A DNA stretch of 14,383 bases from Nitrosopumilales archaeon (GCA_016176745.1 JACOWO010000126.1:1-14383), one strand, 5' to 3'; counted from the stretch's first letter, positions 1 to 6,377 are shown. The notes: generated by a model from the letters alone, not told the origin. Program-made: numbers and translations.

Positions 1-483
1 TACTCTTCGCAAGGCTTCTGCTAGTGAGCGTGCCCCATTTACAAAGGGTGTTGTAAAGTCCCATTTCCAGATGTGATGATTTTCATCAGCAGGAGTTAGA
101 ACTTCGGATTCATCAATCATATCAACGTCGGCTTCTGCTAAGACTTTGGCCTCATAGACATGCCCTATCCTGCATTTTGCCATGACAGGGATTGTTACAG
201 CATCCATGATGTCTTGAATTACTCTAATGCTTGCTGTTCTTGCAACTCCACCTGCCTTTCTAACATCAGATGGTAGTTTATCTAAAACCATGACAGATAC
301 TGCACCAGCTTCTTCTGCAATTTGTGCTTGCTCTACTGTTGTAACATCCATTACCACACCATTTTTGAGCATGTGTGCAAAACCACGTTTTAGGGTGGAT
401 GTACCTCGTGAGATTGGTTTTGATTCTAAATTCTCACGTACTATTCCCTTTGCATTTGATATATCACCAGAAAGTGGAATCAT
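1..483 (-). CDS. pdxS: Pyridoxal 5'-phosphate synthase, lyase subunit PdxS (partial, N-terminal half)
   Basis: PdxS makes pyridoxal 5'-phosphate from ribose 5-phosphate, glyceraldehyde 3-phosphate and ammonia supplied by the glutaminase PdxT. The 161 visible codons match the first half of this roughly 300-330-residue (beta/alpha)8 barrel. Visible landmarks are the strand ending VVMDV with the conserved Asp at residue 46, the [11 protein letters not shown] strand (57-67), the RKAGGVAR loop (75-82), PVMAK with the Schiff-base Lys at 103 followed by CRIGH (usually ARIGH), and [12 protein letters not shown]. The second active-site Lys and the phosphate-binding glycine loop lie beyond the window edge. 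The ATG at 483 is chosen because an AT-rich TATA-like element is centred about 26 bases upstream, as expected for a leaderless archaeal message. PdxT is not in the window. The identification is firm; only the 3' end is missing. Confidence 0.95.
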   Translation of the reverse strand, partial: MIPLSGDISNAKGIVRENLESKPISRGTSTLKRGFAHMLKNGVVMDVTTVEQAQIAEEAGAVSVMVLDKLPSDVRKAGGVARTASIRVIQDIMDAVTIPVMAKCRIGHVYEAKVLAEADVDMIDESEVLTPADENHHIWKWDFTTPFVNGARSLAEALRRV

Positions 484-502
484 ACTGTAAAAGCATTGAA
501 TC

Positions 503-518
503 GATATTTATTCTATAG
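503..518. promoter_or_regulatory. TATA element between divergent pdxS and the 4-TM gene
   Basis: The 63-base gap between the two divergent starts holds TATTTATTC at 505-513, which reads GAATAAATA on the minus strand. It is centred about 26 bases from the pdxS ATG, the spacing of a leaderless archaeal promoter. The overlapping CTATAG at 513-518 could serve the plus-strand gene starting at 547. Both roles are inferred from sequence and spacing only. Confidence 0.4.
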
Positions 519-546
519 TAAGGAAGTATCATAATCAAGATAAAAT

Positions 547-966
547 ATGAAACCAAAACACGTTGAGATTCTCAAGTTAAACAAAACTATCATAATTGGA
601 GCTATTGTTGGAATTACAATTTCAGCAATTTCTGCACAATTATTTGCTCAAGAAGAGGACTATCTGCTTACCACATATACTGTAATTATAGAATATGCAG
701 GATTTCTTTCCACACTTTTTTTATTATTTTATCTTGATAATCGAAAAAACAAGACTACCTTCAGGGCTGATCTTATCAAGTTTTTTTCCTCGATTGGAAT
801 AAGCGAAGTCATCTATGTTGTGATTAGATGGCTTGTATCGTACTATCTTTTGACATTAAACTATGATCCAAGTGTAGCAACACTTGTCTCACAGCTAGTT
901 GGGTGGGCAATCTTTATGGTTGCCGTAAATGTTGTTGCAAAGAAGCTAAGACTGTACAAAAACTAG
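547..966 (+). CDS. Small integral membrane protein, four predicted TM helices, unknown function
   Basis: A 139-residue protein with four hydrophobic stretches long enough to span the membrane: about residues 14-34, 41-63, 80-102 and 110-131. Short charged loops separate them (DNRKNKTTFRAD between TM2 and TM3), and the tail KKLRLYKN is basic. Size and topology resemble GtrA-like flippase-associated proteins, but I see no sequence signature that would justify that name. It starts 63 bases from divergent pdxS. Its stop overlaps the stop of the convergent gene at 963-1502: both stops lie in the four bases CTAG at 963-966. The length, start and membrane nature are well supported; the function is unknown. 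Confidence 0.8.
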   Translation: MKPKHVEILKLNKTIIIGAIVGITISAISAQLFAQEEDYLLTTYTVIIEYAGFLSTLFLLFYLDNRKNKTTFRADLIKFFSSIGISEVIYVVIRWLVSYYLLTLNYDPSVATLVSQLVGWAIFMVAVNVVAKKLRLYKN

Positions 967-1502
967 TTGTTGTTTTGTATATCGCTAATTATTTGATCTA
1001 GTTCTAATTCGACCATAGTTATAATCGGCGGAATAAACTGGCTAGTAGCATTTTGTTCTGGCCAGTGAATCTGTTTTGTTTGTCCATTCAAGGTTACTTT
1101 GAGTGAGGATTTTTTGTACGCGTCAATATCCTCGCCAATCTCAAATGATTCAGATGGTATTGCCATAAAGCCAGTCTCCTTGATTAGCGCAGTTAGCTTC
1201 CGTACCTTTTCTTCTTCAATAGTTGAGCGCTGATCTGGTTTTGGATTTCCTTTGTCTATTACACTATAGCGAACTGTTCCGTCATCTTTTATGACAAGGA
1301 TTTCTGTTTTTTGGGATTGAGTCTCTTCAGTCACGCCAAATGAAATTTTTTGAAGCTGGTGTTTTGTATATTCCAGTTCGATTTGGTCAGTTGGAACAAC
1401 TGCGCTAAATGGTATGTCAGGTTTTGTGATCATTGGTATTGCAATCAAAATTGCAAGAATTACTGGTATTGCACCAACAATCAACAAAACAGGTTTTACC
1501 AT
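963..1502 (-). CDS. Membrane-anchored extracytoplasmic protein, unknown function
   Basis: A 179-residue protein with one N-terminal hydrophobic segment (about residues 4-26, LLIVGAIPVILAILIAIPMI) after a short basic start, so it is either an uncleaved anchor or a signal peptide without an obvious cleavage or lipobox site. The remainder is hydrophilic, with alternating beta-like stretches (TEILVIKDDGTVRYSVID, SSLKVTLNGQTKQIHW), an internal charged helix (EEEKVRKLTALIKETGF) and an acidic C-terminus. This suggests a small soluble domain held on the outer face of the membrane. The ATG at 1502 is the only start that keeps the anchor, and a TATA-like CTTTATTTG lies about 32 bases upstream. I do not recognise the family. 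It converges on, and overlaps by four bases, the 4-TM gene. Confidence 0.8.
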   Translation of the reverse strand: MVKPVLLIVGAIPVILAILIAIPMITKPDIPFSAVVPTDQIELEYTKHQLQKISFGVTEETQSQKTEILVIKDDGTVRYSVIDKGNPKPDQRSTIEEEKVRKLTALIKETGFMAIPSESFEIGEDIDAYKKSSLKVTLNGQTKQIHWPEQNATSQFIPPIITMVELELDQIISDIQNNN

Positions 1503-1549
1503 GCTCTATGATCGTCAAGTGTAATTGCAAATAAAGTGTTGGCAAAAAT

Positions 1550-1562
1550 AACTTAAAATTCA
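1550..1562 (+). promoter_or_regulatory. TATA box for tRNA-Trp
   Basis: ACTTAAAATTC is centred at about 1556, some 28 bases before the first base of the tRNA acceptor stem at 1585. That is the usual distance between an archaeal TATA box and the 5' end of a tRNA transcript. Inferred from sequence and spacing. Confidence 0.5.
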
Positions 1563-1613
1563 AGCAATTTTTCTCATTAGTTGTGGGGTCGTAGCCTAGC
1601 CTGGTAGGGCGAC

Positions 1614-1639
1614 AGTGTCTACGATTAGATCACCGCTAA
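1614..1639 (+). other. tRNA-Trp intron 1, non-canonical position 28/29
   Basis: 26 nt. The junctions form a relaxed bulge-helix-bulge: 3-nt bulge ACA (1612-1614, cut after C1613), a 4-bp helix GGCG (1608-1611) with CGCT (1634-1637, one G-U pair), and 3-nt bulge AAG (1638-1640, cut after A1639). The intron's own stem begins directly with GTG (1615-1617) and CAC (1631-1633) and continues TCTA/TAGA. The exon-side outer helix is absent, so this is the one-sided motif known for non-canonical archaeal introns. Confidence 0.85.
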
Positions 1640-1648
1640 GGGCTCCAG

Positions 1649-1700
1649 AGGTTAAACTAAGCTACTGATTACAAGATGATGTAAGTTTGGAGCTGTAGTG
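1649..1700 (+). other. tRNA-Trp intron 2, canonical position 37/38
   Basis: 52 nt. After intron 1 is removed, the exon helix ACGGG/CCCGT abuts the splice motif. The bulges are AGA (1647-1649, cut after G1648) and TGA (1699-1701, cut after G1700). The central helix is CTCC (1643-1646) with GTAG (1695-1698), with one C-U mismatch, and the intron helix is GGTT with AGCT. The intron also holds CTGA (1665-1668), a box-C-like ATGATGT (1676-1682) and GTTTGGAGCT (1685-1694), which is complementary to the spliced anticodon loop. Confidence 0.85.
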
Positions 1701-1747
1701 ACCCGTAGGTCGCCGGTTCAACTCCGGTCGGCCCCACGTATTTTAGG

Positions 1748-4012
1748 TTATTTTACTCGTGTGCGTAAAACGTTGAGTGCAGCTCCTGCACGGAACCACT
1801 CTATCTGAGATTTGTTGTATGAATGGTTTAGCAAGATCTCCTCTTTGTCATCTTCATGATTTATGATACATTTTACTGGTTTTTCTTGCTCAAGGTTTGC
1901 AAGACTGACAATACTAATTGTGTCAGATTCTTTTATCTTGTCATAGTCTGACTGGTTTGCAAATGTAAGGGCAAGTATTCCCTGTTTTTTTAGGTTGGTT
2001 TCATGTATTCTTGCAAAGCTTTTAGCAATTACAGCTGCGCACCCAAGATACCGTGGAGTCATTGCAGCATGTTCACGGCTACTTCCTTCACCATAGTTAT
2101 CGCCACCAATTATTACCCATCTTATTTCGTTTTGTTTGTACTGTCTTGCAATTTGCGGAAGGGGTTCTATCTTGTTGTTTAGTATGTTTTTTCCTTTTCC
2201 TACCTCATCGTTGAATGCGTTTACAGCGCCTAAAAGCAGGTTGTCACTTATCTTATCAAGATGTCCCCTGTAGGCCAGCCATGCACCTGCAGGAGAGATG
2301 TGATCGGTTGTACATTTTCCCTTTGTTTTTACCATGAGGACAAGTTTTTCAAAGTCTTTTCCATCCCATCGTGAAAATGGTTCTAGTTTTTGTAGTCTGT
2401 TGCTGTCCTTGTCAATAATTACCTGAACGCTTTCTGGATTTTGTGACGGTAGGACATAGCCATCCCTTGCATTGTTAAACCCCTTGCTTGGAACATCAGG
2501 AGCTATTTCTGGCGGTTCCAGTTTGAATTTACCACTTGGAGTCTCTAGCGAGTCTTTAAGTGGATTAAATGAAAGACTGCCACCAAGTGCAAGTGCAATC
2601 ACTAGCTCAGGACTTCCAATAAAGTTCATTGTCTCTCTTTTCCCATCGTTTCGTCCTGGAAAGTTTCGATTAAATGATGTGACTATGGTATTTGGTTCTC
2701 CTTTTTTTAGCTCAGGCCTGCTCCACTGCCCAATGCATGGACCACAAGCATTTGCAAGAACTGTAGCACCAATTGCCTTTAGTGAATCCATCTGTCCGTC
2801 TCGCTCTATTGTTGCACGGATTTGTTCTGAACCTGGTGTGACAAGTAGTGGTACTTTGGATTTTATTCCCTTTGCTTTTGCTTGTGCTGCTACACTTGCT
2901 GCACGAGACATGTCTTCGTATGAAGAGTTTGTGCAGCTTCCAATGAGTGCAACTGATATTTTATCAAGATACGAGTTTTTCCTTACATCATCAGCCAGAT
3001 GCGATATTGGCCTTGCAAGATCAGGCGTGTGTGGCCCTACTATGTGTGGCTCTAGCGTTGAAAGGTCAATTCTGATTATTTTATCAAAATATTTTTCCGG
3101 GTTTTGTTCTATCTCAGGATCTGGCACAAGAAGTTCCTTGTGTGTGTTTGCAAGTTCGGCAATTTTTTCACGGTTTGTAGTTTTAAGATATTTTTCCATT
3201 CTTTCATCATATGGAAAAATTGAACATGTTGCACCAATCTCAGCACCCATGTTTGTTATGGTTGCTTTTCCTGTACAGCTAATTGATTTTGCGCCAGGTC
3301 CAAAGTATTCGATTATGGCATTTGTCCCACCAGATACTGTGAGCTTGCCTGCAACGTATAGTATGATGTCTTTTGGTGCTGTCCATCCGTTTAGTTTGCC
3401 AGTAAGATAAACGCCAATTCTTTTTGTATAAAGCAGCTCCCATGGAAGGCCTGCCATTGTCTCTGCCGCATCTATTCCTCCAACACCAATTGCAACCATG
3501 CCAAGACCGCCAGCATTTGGAGTATGAGAGTCAGTTCCGATCATAAGGCCCCCAGGAAATGCATAGTTTTCAAGAACAACTTGATGGATTATTCCTGCGC
3601 CAGGCTTCCAAAAACCAATTCCATACTTGCTACAAGATGACTCTAAGAACCGAAATACCTCGCTGTTTTCACTCAAAGAAATTTTCATGTCAGTTTCTCC
3701 CTCAACTTGTGCCCGGATCAGATGATCACAGTGGACTGTAGCAGGCAGTGTAGCCTGTTTTAGGCCTGCCTGCATGAATTGCAGCAGTACCATTTGGCCA
3801 GTAACATCTTGTAATGCAACTCTGTCAGGTCTTAAAAAGACATAGTCTTTTCCTTCTTGTGGTACCTTGTTTGGCATCTGTTCTAGATGGCCTGCTAGAA
3901 TTTTTTCTGAAAGTGTAAGTGGTCTTCCAACTAGTTTTCTAAATTTGGAAATATTTTCCTCAAGCCTTTTGTATACATTCAAAGCAAGCTCAGGTGTGCT
4001 TTCTATTTCCAT
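1748..4012 (-). CDS. acnA: Aconitate hydratase (aconitase)
   Basis: This enzyme interconverts citrate and isocitrate through cis-aconitate, using a [4Fe-4S] cluster, in the cytoplasmic citric-acid cycle. The 754 residues are close to mitochondrial-type aconitase length. Cluster-ligand cysteines are visible at 360 (IGSCTNSS) and at 423 and 426 (NACGPCIGQW). Active-site features include the HCDH segment at 94-97 and DSHTPNAGG from 161. The C-terminal swivel domain carries GGDNYGEGSSREHAA (636-650), with the substrate-binding Ser-Arg at 645-646. The ATG at 4012 is preceded by an AT-rich TATA-like stretch about 29 bases upstream, so the message may be leaderless. In this lineage aconitase feeds 2-oxoglutarate synthesis from acetyl-CoA fixed by the 3-hydroxypropionate/4-hydroxybutyrate cycle; that role is background knowledge, not read from the sequence. 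The gene is intact, with no missing key residue. Confidence 0.96.
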   Translation of the reverse strand: MEIESTPELALNVYKRLEENISKFRKLVGRPLTLSEKILAGHLEQMPNKVPQEGKDYVFLRPDRVALQDVTGQMVLLQFMQAGLKQATLPATVHCDHLIRAQVEGETDMKISLSENSEVFRFLESSCSKYGIGFWKPGAGIIHQVVLENYAFPGGLMIGTDSHTPNAGGLGMVAIGVGGIDAAETMAGLPWELLYTKRIGVYLTGKLNGWTAPKDIILYVAGKLTVSGGTNAIIEYFGPGAKSISCTGKATITNMGAEIGATCSIFPYDERMEKYLKTTNREKIAELANTHKELLVPDPEIEQNPEKYFDKIIRIDLSTLEPHIVGPHTPDLARPISHLADDVRKNSYLDKISVALIGSCTNSSYEDMSRAASVAAQAKAKGIKSKVPLLVTPGSEQIRATIERDGQMDSLKAIGATVLANACGPCIGQWSRPELKKGEPNTIVTSFNRNFPGRNDGKRETMNFIGSPELVIALALGGSLSFNPLKDSLETPSGKFKLEPPEIAPDVPSKGFNNARDGYVLPSQNPESVQVIIDKDSNRLQKLEPFSRWDGKDFEKLVLMVKTKGKCTTDHISPAGAWLAYRGHLDKISDNLLLGAVNAFNDEVGKGKNILNNKIEPLPQIARQYKQNEIRWVIIGGDNYGEGSSREHAAMTPRYLGCAAVIAKSFARIHETNLKKQGILALTFANQSDYDKIKESDTISIVSLANLEQEKPVKCIINHEDDKEEILLNHSYNKSQIEWFRAGAALNVLRTRVK

Positions 4013-4033
4013 AACAACTAGTACCTCTTTACA

Positions 4034-4047
4034 AGAATTTAATGGTT
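4034..4047 (-). promoter_or_regulatory. Probable aconitase TATA element
   Basis: On the minus strand the sequence reads CCATTAAATTCTT, centred about 29 bases before the aconitase ATG. This fits a leaderless archaeal promoter. The motif is weak, and the call rests mainly on spacing. Confidence 0.35.
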
Positions 4048-4115
4048 GTATGCCTAGAAAATAATACGAGTTTGAATTTTTTCTTGTTAATATATTTTTG
4101 ATCCTTGAATTTGTA

Positions 4116-4128
4116 ACAATTATAAACC
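4116..4128 (+). promoter_or_regulatory. TATA box for the 211-residue gene
   Basis: AATTATAAACC is a good archaeal TATA box. It predicts transcription starting near 4148, leaving a leader of about 60 bases before the ATG at 4211. That sets this gene apart from the leaderless genes around it. Confidence 0.5.
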
Positions 4129-4154
4129 ATAAACGATATACTAGTATGGTGTTT

Positions 4155-4200
4155 GGGGGGACAGGTTCAGGGATTTAATTTATCCTGAAAAAAACGAGGT
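4155..4200 (+). promoter_or_regulatory. Structured 5' leader with G6 tract, hairpin and Shine-Dalgarno
   Basis: The leader contains six consecutive G (4155-4160). It also has an inverted repeat TTCAGGGAT (4166-4174) with ATCCTGAA (4182-4189), which forms an 8-bp hairpin with one bulged G. GAGGT at 4196-4200 sits ten bases before the start codon and is a credible Shine-Dalgarno. The hairpin ends only seven bases before this site, so folding could affect ribosome access. Regulation is inferred. Confidence 0.4.
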
Positions 4201-4210
4201 AACAATAAAA

Positions 4211-4846
4211 ATGGTTAAAAAAGGTTTTCCAAAATTTGGCATGTCACAGGCAGGTGCATTTGTTGCTGATCTTAAAAATTACAATCTACCAGACTTTATC
4301 CTGCATCTAATTGCAAAGGATTGCGAGTCTGAGCTGTTAGAGAGGGGACGACTCGATGACAGACTACAAAGCATGAACGATAAAGCACTAGAGCGACTCC
4401 ATCGAGTATTTGTTGACTGTGAAGAAGATGAAAAAGGCATGTTTGCCCAATACCGATTTTTTGCATATGTTTCAAGCATGTATCACAAGTGTGAAGTTTT
4501 GATAAATGAAGCAATTCCTGGAAAATCAGGAAAGAATCACAAGATACTTGTTGCAGTGAAAAACAACGGCATGTACATTGCAATTGCGTTTAACAAGGCA
4601 ACTGGAACTCCAGTTCAAAAGCGAGAAGCAATCAAGTTCTATGAAATTGCCGATGATGTAAAGCGTGGCGATCATGGAACAATGATGACTGATGCCATTT
4701 ATGGTTCGTCTGTTGGATTCAAAGGCGAATCACTTGTCCACCTTGAGAAGCTAAGCAAGTCAAGAAAACAGGATCCAGAAAACAAACTCGAGTTTAAAAC
4801 TGCAAACTTTGAAAACAGAATTTATTCTGTAACAAAACTAGTTTAA
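4211..4846 (+). CDS. Conserved-looking soluble protein, unknown function
   Basis: A 211-residue cytoplasmic-looking protein with no membrane segment or signal peptide. The first half is helical and charged (residues about 20-75, LPDFILHLIAKDCESELLERG and on), with Cys at 38, 69 and 94. The second half starts with a compact beta-rich stretch (HKILVAVKNNGMYIAIAFNK, about 110-129) and ends in basic helices (LEKLSKSRKQ). I see no catalytic motif and do not recognise the family. The start is chosen because GAGGT lies ten bases upstream and a TATA box about 90 bases upstream. It is the only gene in the window with such a clear untranslated leader, which suggests translational control. It is divergent from aconitase and convergent with the gene at 4873. 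Confidence 0.8.
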   Translation: MVKKGFPKFGMSQAGAFVADLKNYNLPDFILHLIAKDCESELLERGRLDDRLQSMNDKALERLHRVFVDCEEDEKGMFAQYRFFAYVSSMYHKCEVLINEAIPGKSGKNHKILVAVKNNGMYIAIAFNKATGTPVQKREAIKFYEIADDVKRGDHGTMMTDAIYGSSVGFKGESLVHLEKLSKSRKQDPENKLEFKTANFENRIYSVTKLV

Positions 4847-4872
4847 ATTTTCATAGATATATTCAGAAATTT

Positions 4873-5439
4873 TTATTGTTTAAAACTTGATGTGTCAAGT
4901 GTTAGAAAAAGTGGATTTGTGTTTGTTTTTTTAAAATCTTTGTCATATTTTTCAAATGGCAAATTAGCAAATGTGTGTTTTGTCCAGACATCATGTACTG
5001 CTTCAACATAATTTTTGTCTCTACCTTGTCGTAGCAGTTCATGTGCCAGTTCATGTGAGACTGTAGTGCAGTTTTTTTCTGCCAAAAACAACAGATCATC
5101 TTGAACTTTTGAAGGCTGCCACCAGATCATTCCAAAATTTTCTGCATGATATCCCTCACATGTACAGTCAGTCCATAGTGGCCTAAAGTGGCACATGTAA
5201 AAATGATAAATGTACTCACCACGGTCTCTGTGATCTTTTAGCAGTGTTGTAGTGTCAAGTTTGTGAAATAATCCACGAGGCTTTGTTATCATCTCGTCGC
5301 ACTGCACAACAAAGTCTTTAGAAAAATTATTTTTTATCCAAACTTTGTAAAACTGCGCCATTTGTTTGACATAGTCAAACTCTTTGTCCCTTTTGCCTAG
5401 ATCAGAATCTTTTATTACGAAAATAAAATGCAAAAGCAT
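4873..5439 (-). CDS. HExxH zinc-metallopeptidase-like protein
   Basis: A 188-residue protein with a clear zinc-peptidase motif, TTVSHELAHELLRQ, in which H129, E130 and H133 are the expected metal and catalytic residues. A candidate third ligand is H149 (AVHDVW), sixteen residues further on. The upstream region is aromatic- and Cys-rich: YHFYMCHFRPLWTDC followed by TCEGYHAENFGMIWW (about 78-107, with Cys at 83, 92 and 94). The start region (MLLHFIFVIK) is hydrophobic but only about ten residues long, too short for a convincing signal peptide or anchor. The substrate is unknown. I cannot assign a peptidase family, and HExxH can occur by chance, although here it sits in a suitably helical context. 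The gene follows the Lrp/AsnC-domain gene by 17 bases, so the two are probably co-transcribed. Confidence 0.75.
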   Translation of the reverse strand: MLLHFIFVIKDSDLGKRDKEFDYVKQMAQFYKVWIKNNFSKDFVVQCDEMITKPRGLFHKLDTTTLLKDHRDRGEYIYHFYMCHFRPLWTDCTCEGYHAENFGMIWWQPSKVQDDLLFLAEKNCTTVSHELAHELLRQGRDKNYVEAVHDVWTKHTFANLPFEKYDKDFKKTNTNPLFLTLDTSSFKQ

Positions 5440-5456
5440 AACAAGAAAAAGAGGAT

Positions 5457-5696
5457 TTAAGATTGGCCTTCTATGCCCATCAAAGTCAAAGTAGAGCGAA
5501 TCTTTTCAATTTTGCGAATCTTCCATGTTATTGTTTCACGTAGTGACTCAACTGTTGGAGATTCTATTTTTGCCAAGATATCGTATGCTCCAAAAGTTCC
5601 GTGAACTTCTTTGACACCTTCGAGGCTCTTTAGCTGTTGTATGATTGCCTCTTCTGAACCTAGTTCGCAGTTGATTAAAACATAGGCAGTTGCCAT
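5457..5696 (-). CDS. Stand-alone Lrp/AsnC ligand-binding (RAM) domain protein
   Basis: A 79-residue protein consisting only of the C-terminal dimerisation and effector-binding domain of Lrp/AsnC regulators. The beta-alpha-beta-beta-alpha-beta order is visible: AYVLINCELG (4-13), helix EEAIIQQLKSLEGV, KEVHGTFGAYDILAKIES with the characteristic GxYD turn (35-39), helix VESLRETITWKIRKIEKI, and a final strand STLTLMGIE. There is no DNA-binding helix-turn-helix. In this family such domains form oligomers that bind amino acids or modulate partner regulators; the partner here is unknown. The ATG at 5696 has an AT-rich TATA-like stretch upstream. The metallopeptidase-like gene follows after 17 bases, suggesting an operon. 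Confidence 0.9.
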   Translation of the reverse strand: MATAYVLINCELGSEEAIIQQLKSLEGVKEVHGTFGAYDILAKIESPTVESLRETITWKIRKIEKIRSTLTLMGIEGQS

Positions 5697-5738
5697 GGAT
5701 TTAGTAAAAATATCATATATATCAATAAACCGATTATC

Positions 5739-6156
5739 TCAGGAATCTTGATGTGATTTCTCTAGTATTTTATCCCAGATTTCTTTTGGCACTGGCATAA
5801 CAGACAGTCTTGAGATTCGCAGCAGCTCCCAGTCTTTGAATTTTTTTTCTTTTTTTATTTCAGCCAAAGTGACTGGTCTTTTTAGTCGCTTTTTGTGTTT
5901 AACGTCTACAACTACAAATCGCTTGTCTTTTTCTTTTGGATTTGGATATGGGTTTGAAATTACCTCAAGGATTCCTACTATTTGCTTTTCATCGCCAGAA
6001 TGGTAAAAAAACGCCGTCTCCTTTTTTCATGCTGTTGATGTGTTTTAGCGCTAAATTGTTGTGAACTCCATCCCAGACGGCAGTGCCTTCCTTTTCTAGC
6101 GTATCAAAGCTGTAACTTGTAGGCTCTTGCTTTACAAGCCAGTGATTTGTCATCAT
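5739..6156 (-). pseudogene. EVE-domain protein (PUA-like), interrupted by a one-base frameshift
   Basis: Two abutting frames together encode one EVE-domain protein of 138 residues, a PUA-related fold that binds modified bases or RNA. The first frame begins MMTNHWLVKQEPTSYSFDTL and continues VWDGVHNN to MKKGDGVF; it then shifts. The second continues FYHSGDEKQIVGILEVIS, NPYPNPKEKDKRF and KDWELLRISRLSVMPVP, ending ILEKSHQDS. The family landmarks (WLVKxEP, VWDGV, GD.VFFYHS, VGI.EV, DWELLRIS) all appear in order. The break lies at a run of seven A (6005-6011, plus strand); six would restore the frame. The total length of 418 bases equals 139 codons plus one base, and no other stop interrupts either half. 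The start is the ATG at 6156 or 6153. This may be a sequencing error rather than a dead gene. Confidence 0.85.
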
Positions 6157-6204
6157 TGGTTTTCAGTTAGAATAATTATTTTATTTTTTAGATTTTAAAT
6201 AAAA

Positions 6205-6377
6205 ATGTCCCCCGGTTCTGACTCACACAAAGTCATAGGTTTTAGCCACTGGCCTCGTTTGGCTCTGAGACCGGGGTTGCCCATGTTGCACACTTGGGTG
6301 AATTAGAAATCATTGCAATCGAAATACGATCATCGTCATTCTAATCCGTCTGCGTGCATGCTCTATTTGGGCACAGA
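6205..6377 (-). ncRNA. Putative structured RNA of unknown class
   Basis: This non-coding gap between pheT and the EVE gene is visibly more GC-rich than its surroundings and full of pairings. On plus-strand coordinates these are: CCCCGGT 6210-6216 with ACCGGGG 6270-6276, enclosing hairpins TGACT 6219-6223/AGTCA 6231-6235 and AGCCA 6244-6248/TGGCT 6260-6264 (a three-way junction); CCCA 6280-6283/TGGG 6295-6298; ATTAGAA 6302-6308/TTCTAAT 6339-6345; and GTGC 6354-6357/GCAC 6371-6374 extended by TCT/AGA. The minus strand is preferred because the neighbours run that way and the large stem would be followed directly by ACA and a T-rich tract, like an H/ACA box or a terminator. It matches no tRNA, 5S, SRP or RNase P landmark I know. 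Strand and ends are uncertain. Confidence 0.45.

Larger units (their letters stand above)
1585..1736 (+). tRNA. tRNA-Trp (CCA anticodon) with two introns
   Basis: Removing 1614-1639 (26 nt) and 1649-1700 (52 nt) leaves a 74-nt cloverleaf with every arm paired. The acceptor stem is GGGGTCG (1585-1591) with CGGCCCC (1729-1735) and discriminator A1736. The D arm is GCCT/GGGC with a GG loop (1594-1610). The anticodon stem is ACGGG with CCCGT (A1612-C1613 plus G1640-G1642, against 1702-1706), and the loop is CTCCAGA with anticodon CCA at 1645-1647. The variable loop is AGGTC, and the T arm is GCCGG-TTCAACT-CCGGT. CCA is not encoded. The canonical-site intron falls at 37/38 and the other at 28/29, inside the 5' strand of the anticodon stem. 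An unspliced reading cannot form an anticodon stem with a Trp-type loop, so two introns are needed. The tRNA 3' end is only 11 bases from the convergent aconitase stop. Confidence 0.93.

Noticed and set aside
227..490. 87-codon plus-strand frame over pdxS
   Set aside because: Antisense shadow of the clearly coding PdxS frame.
547..966. Naming the 4-TM protein GtrA
   Set aside because: Only size and helix count agree; no family signature is visible.
1612..1696. Alternative anticodon stem ACAGT with GCTGT, leaving a single intron
   Set aside because: It leaves a 15-base variable region and no sensible loop. The ACGGG/CCCGT stem with two introns gives a standard tRNA-Trp.
2472..3410. 312-codon open frame antisense to aconitase
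   Set aside because: It lies wholly within the conserved aconitase gene, has no family features, and is Ser/Ala/Pro-rich as expected of a shadow frame.
6205..6300. Cobalamin- or TPP-type riboswitch, suggested by GCCACTG and CTGAGA on the plus strand
   Set aside because: The other conserved core segments are missing, and no downstream plus-strand gene is near.
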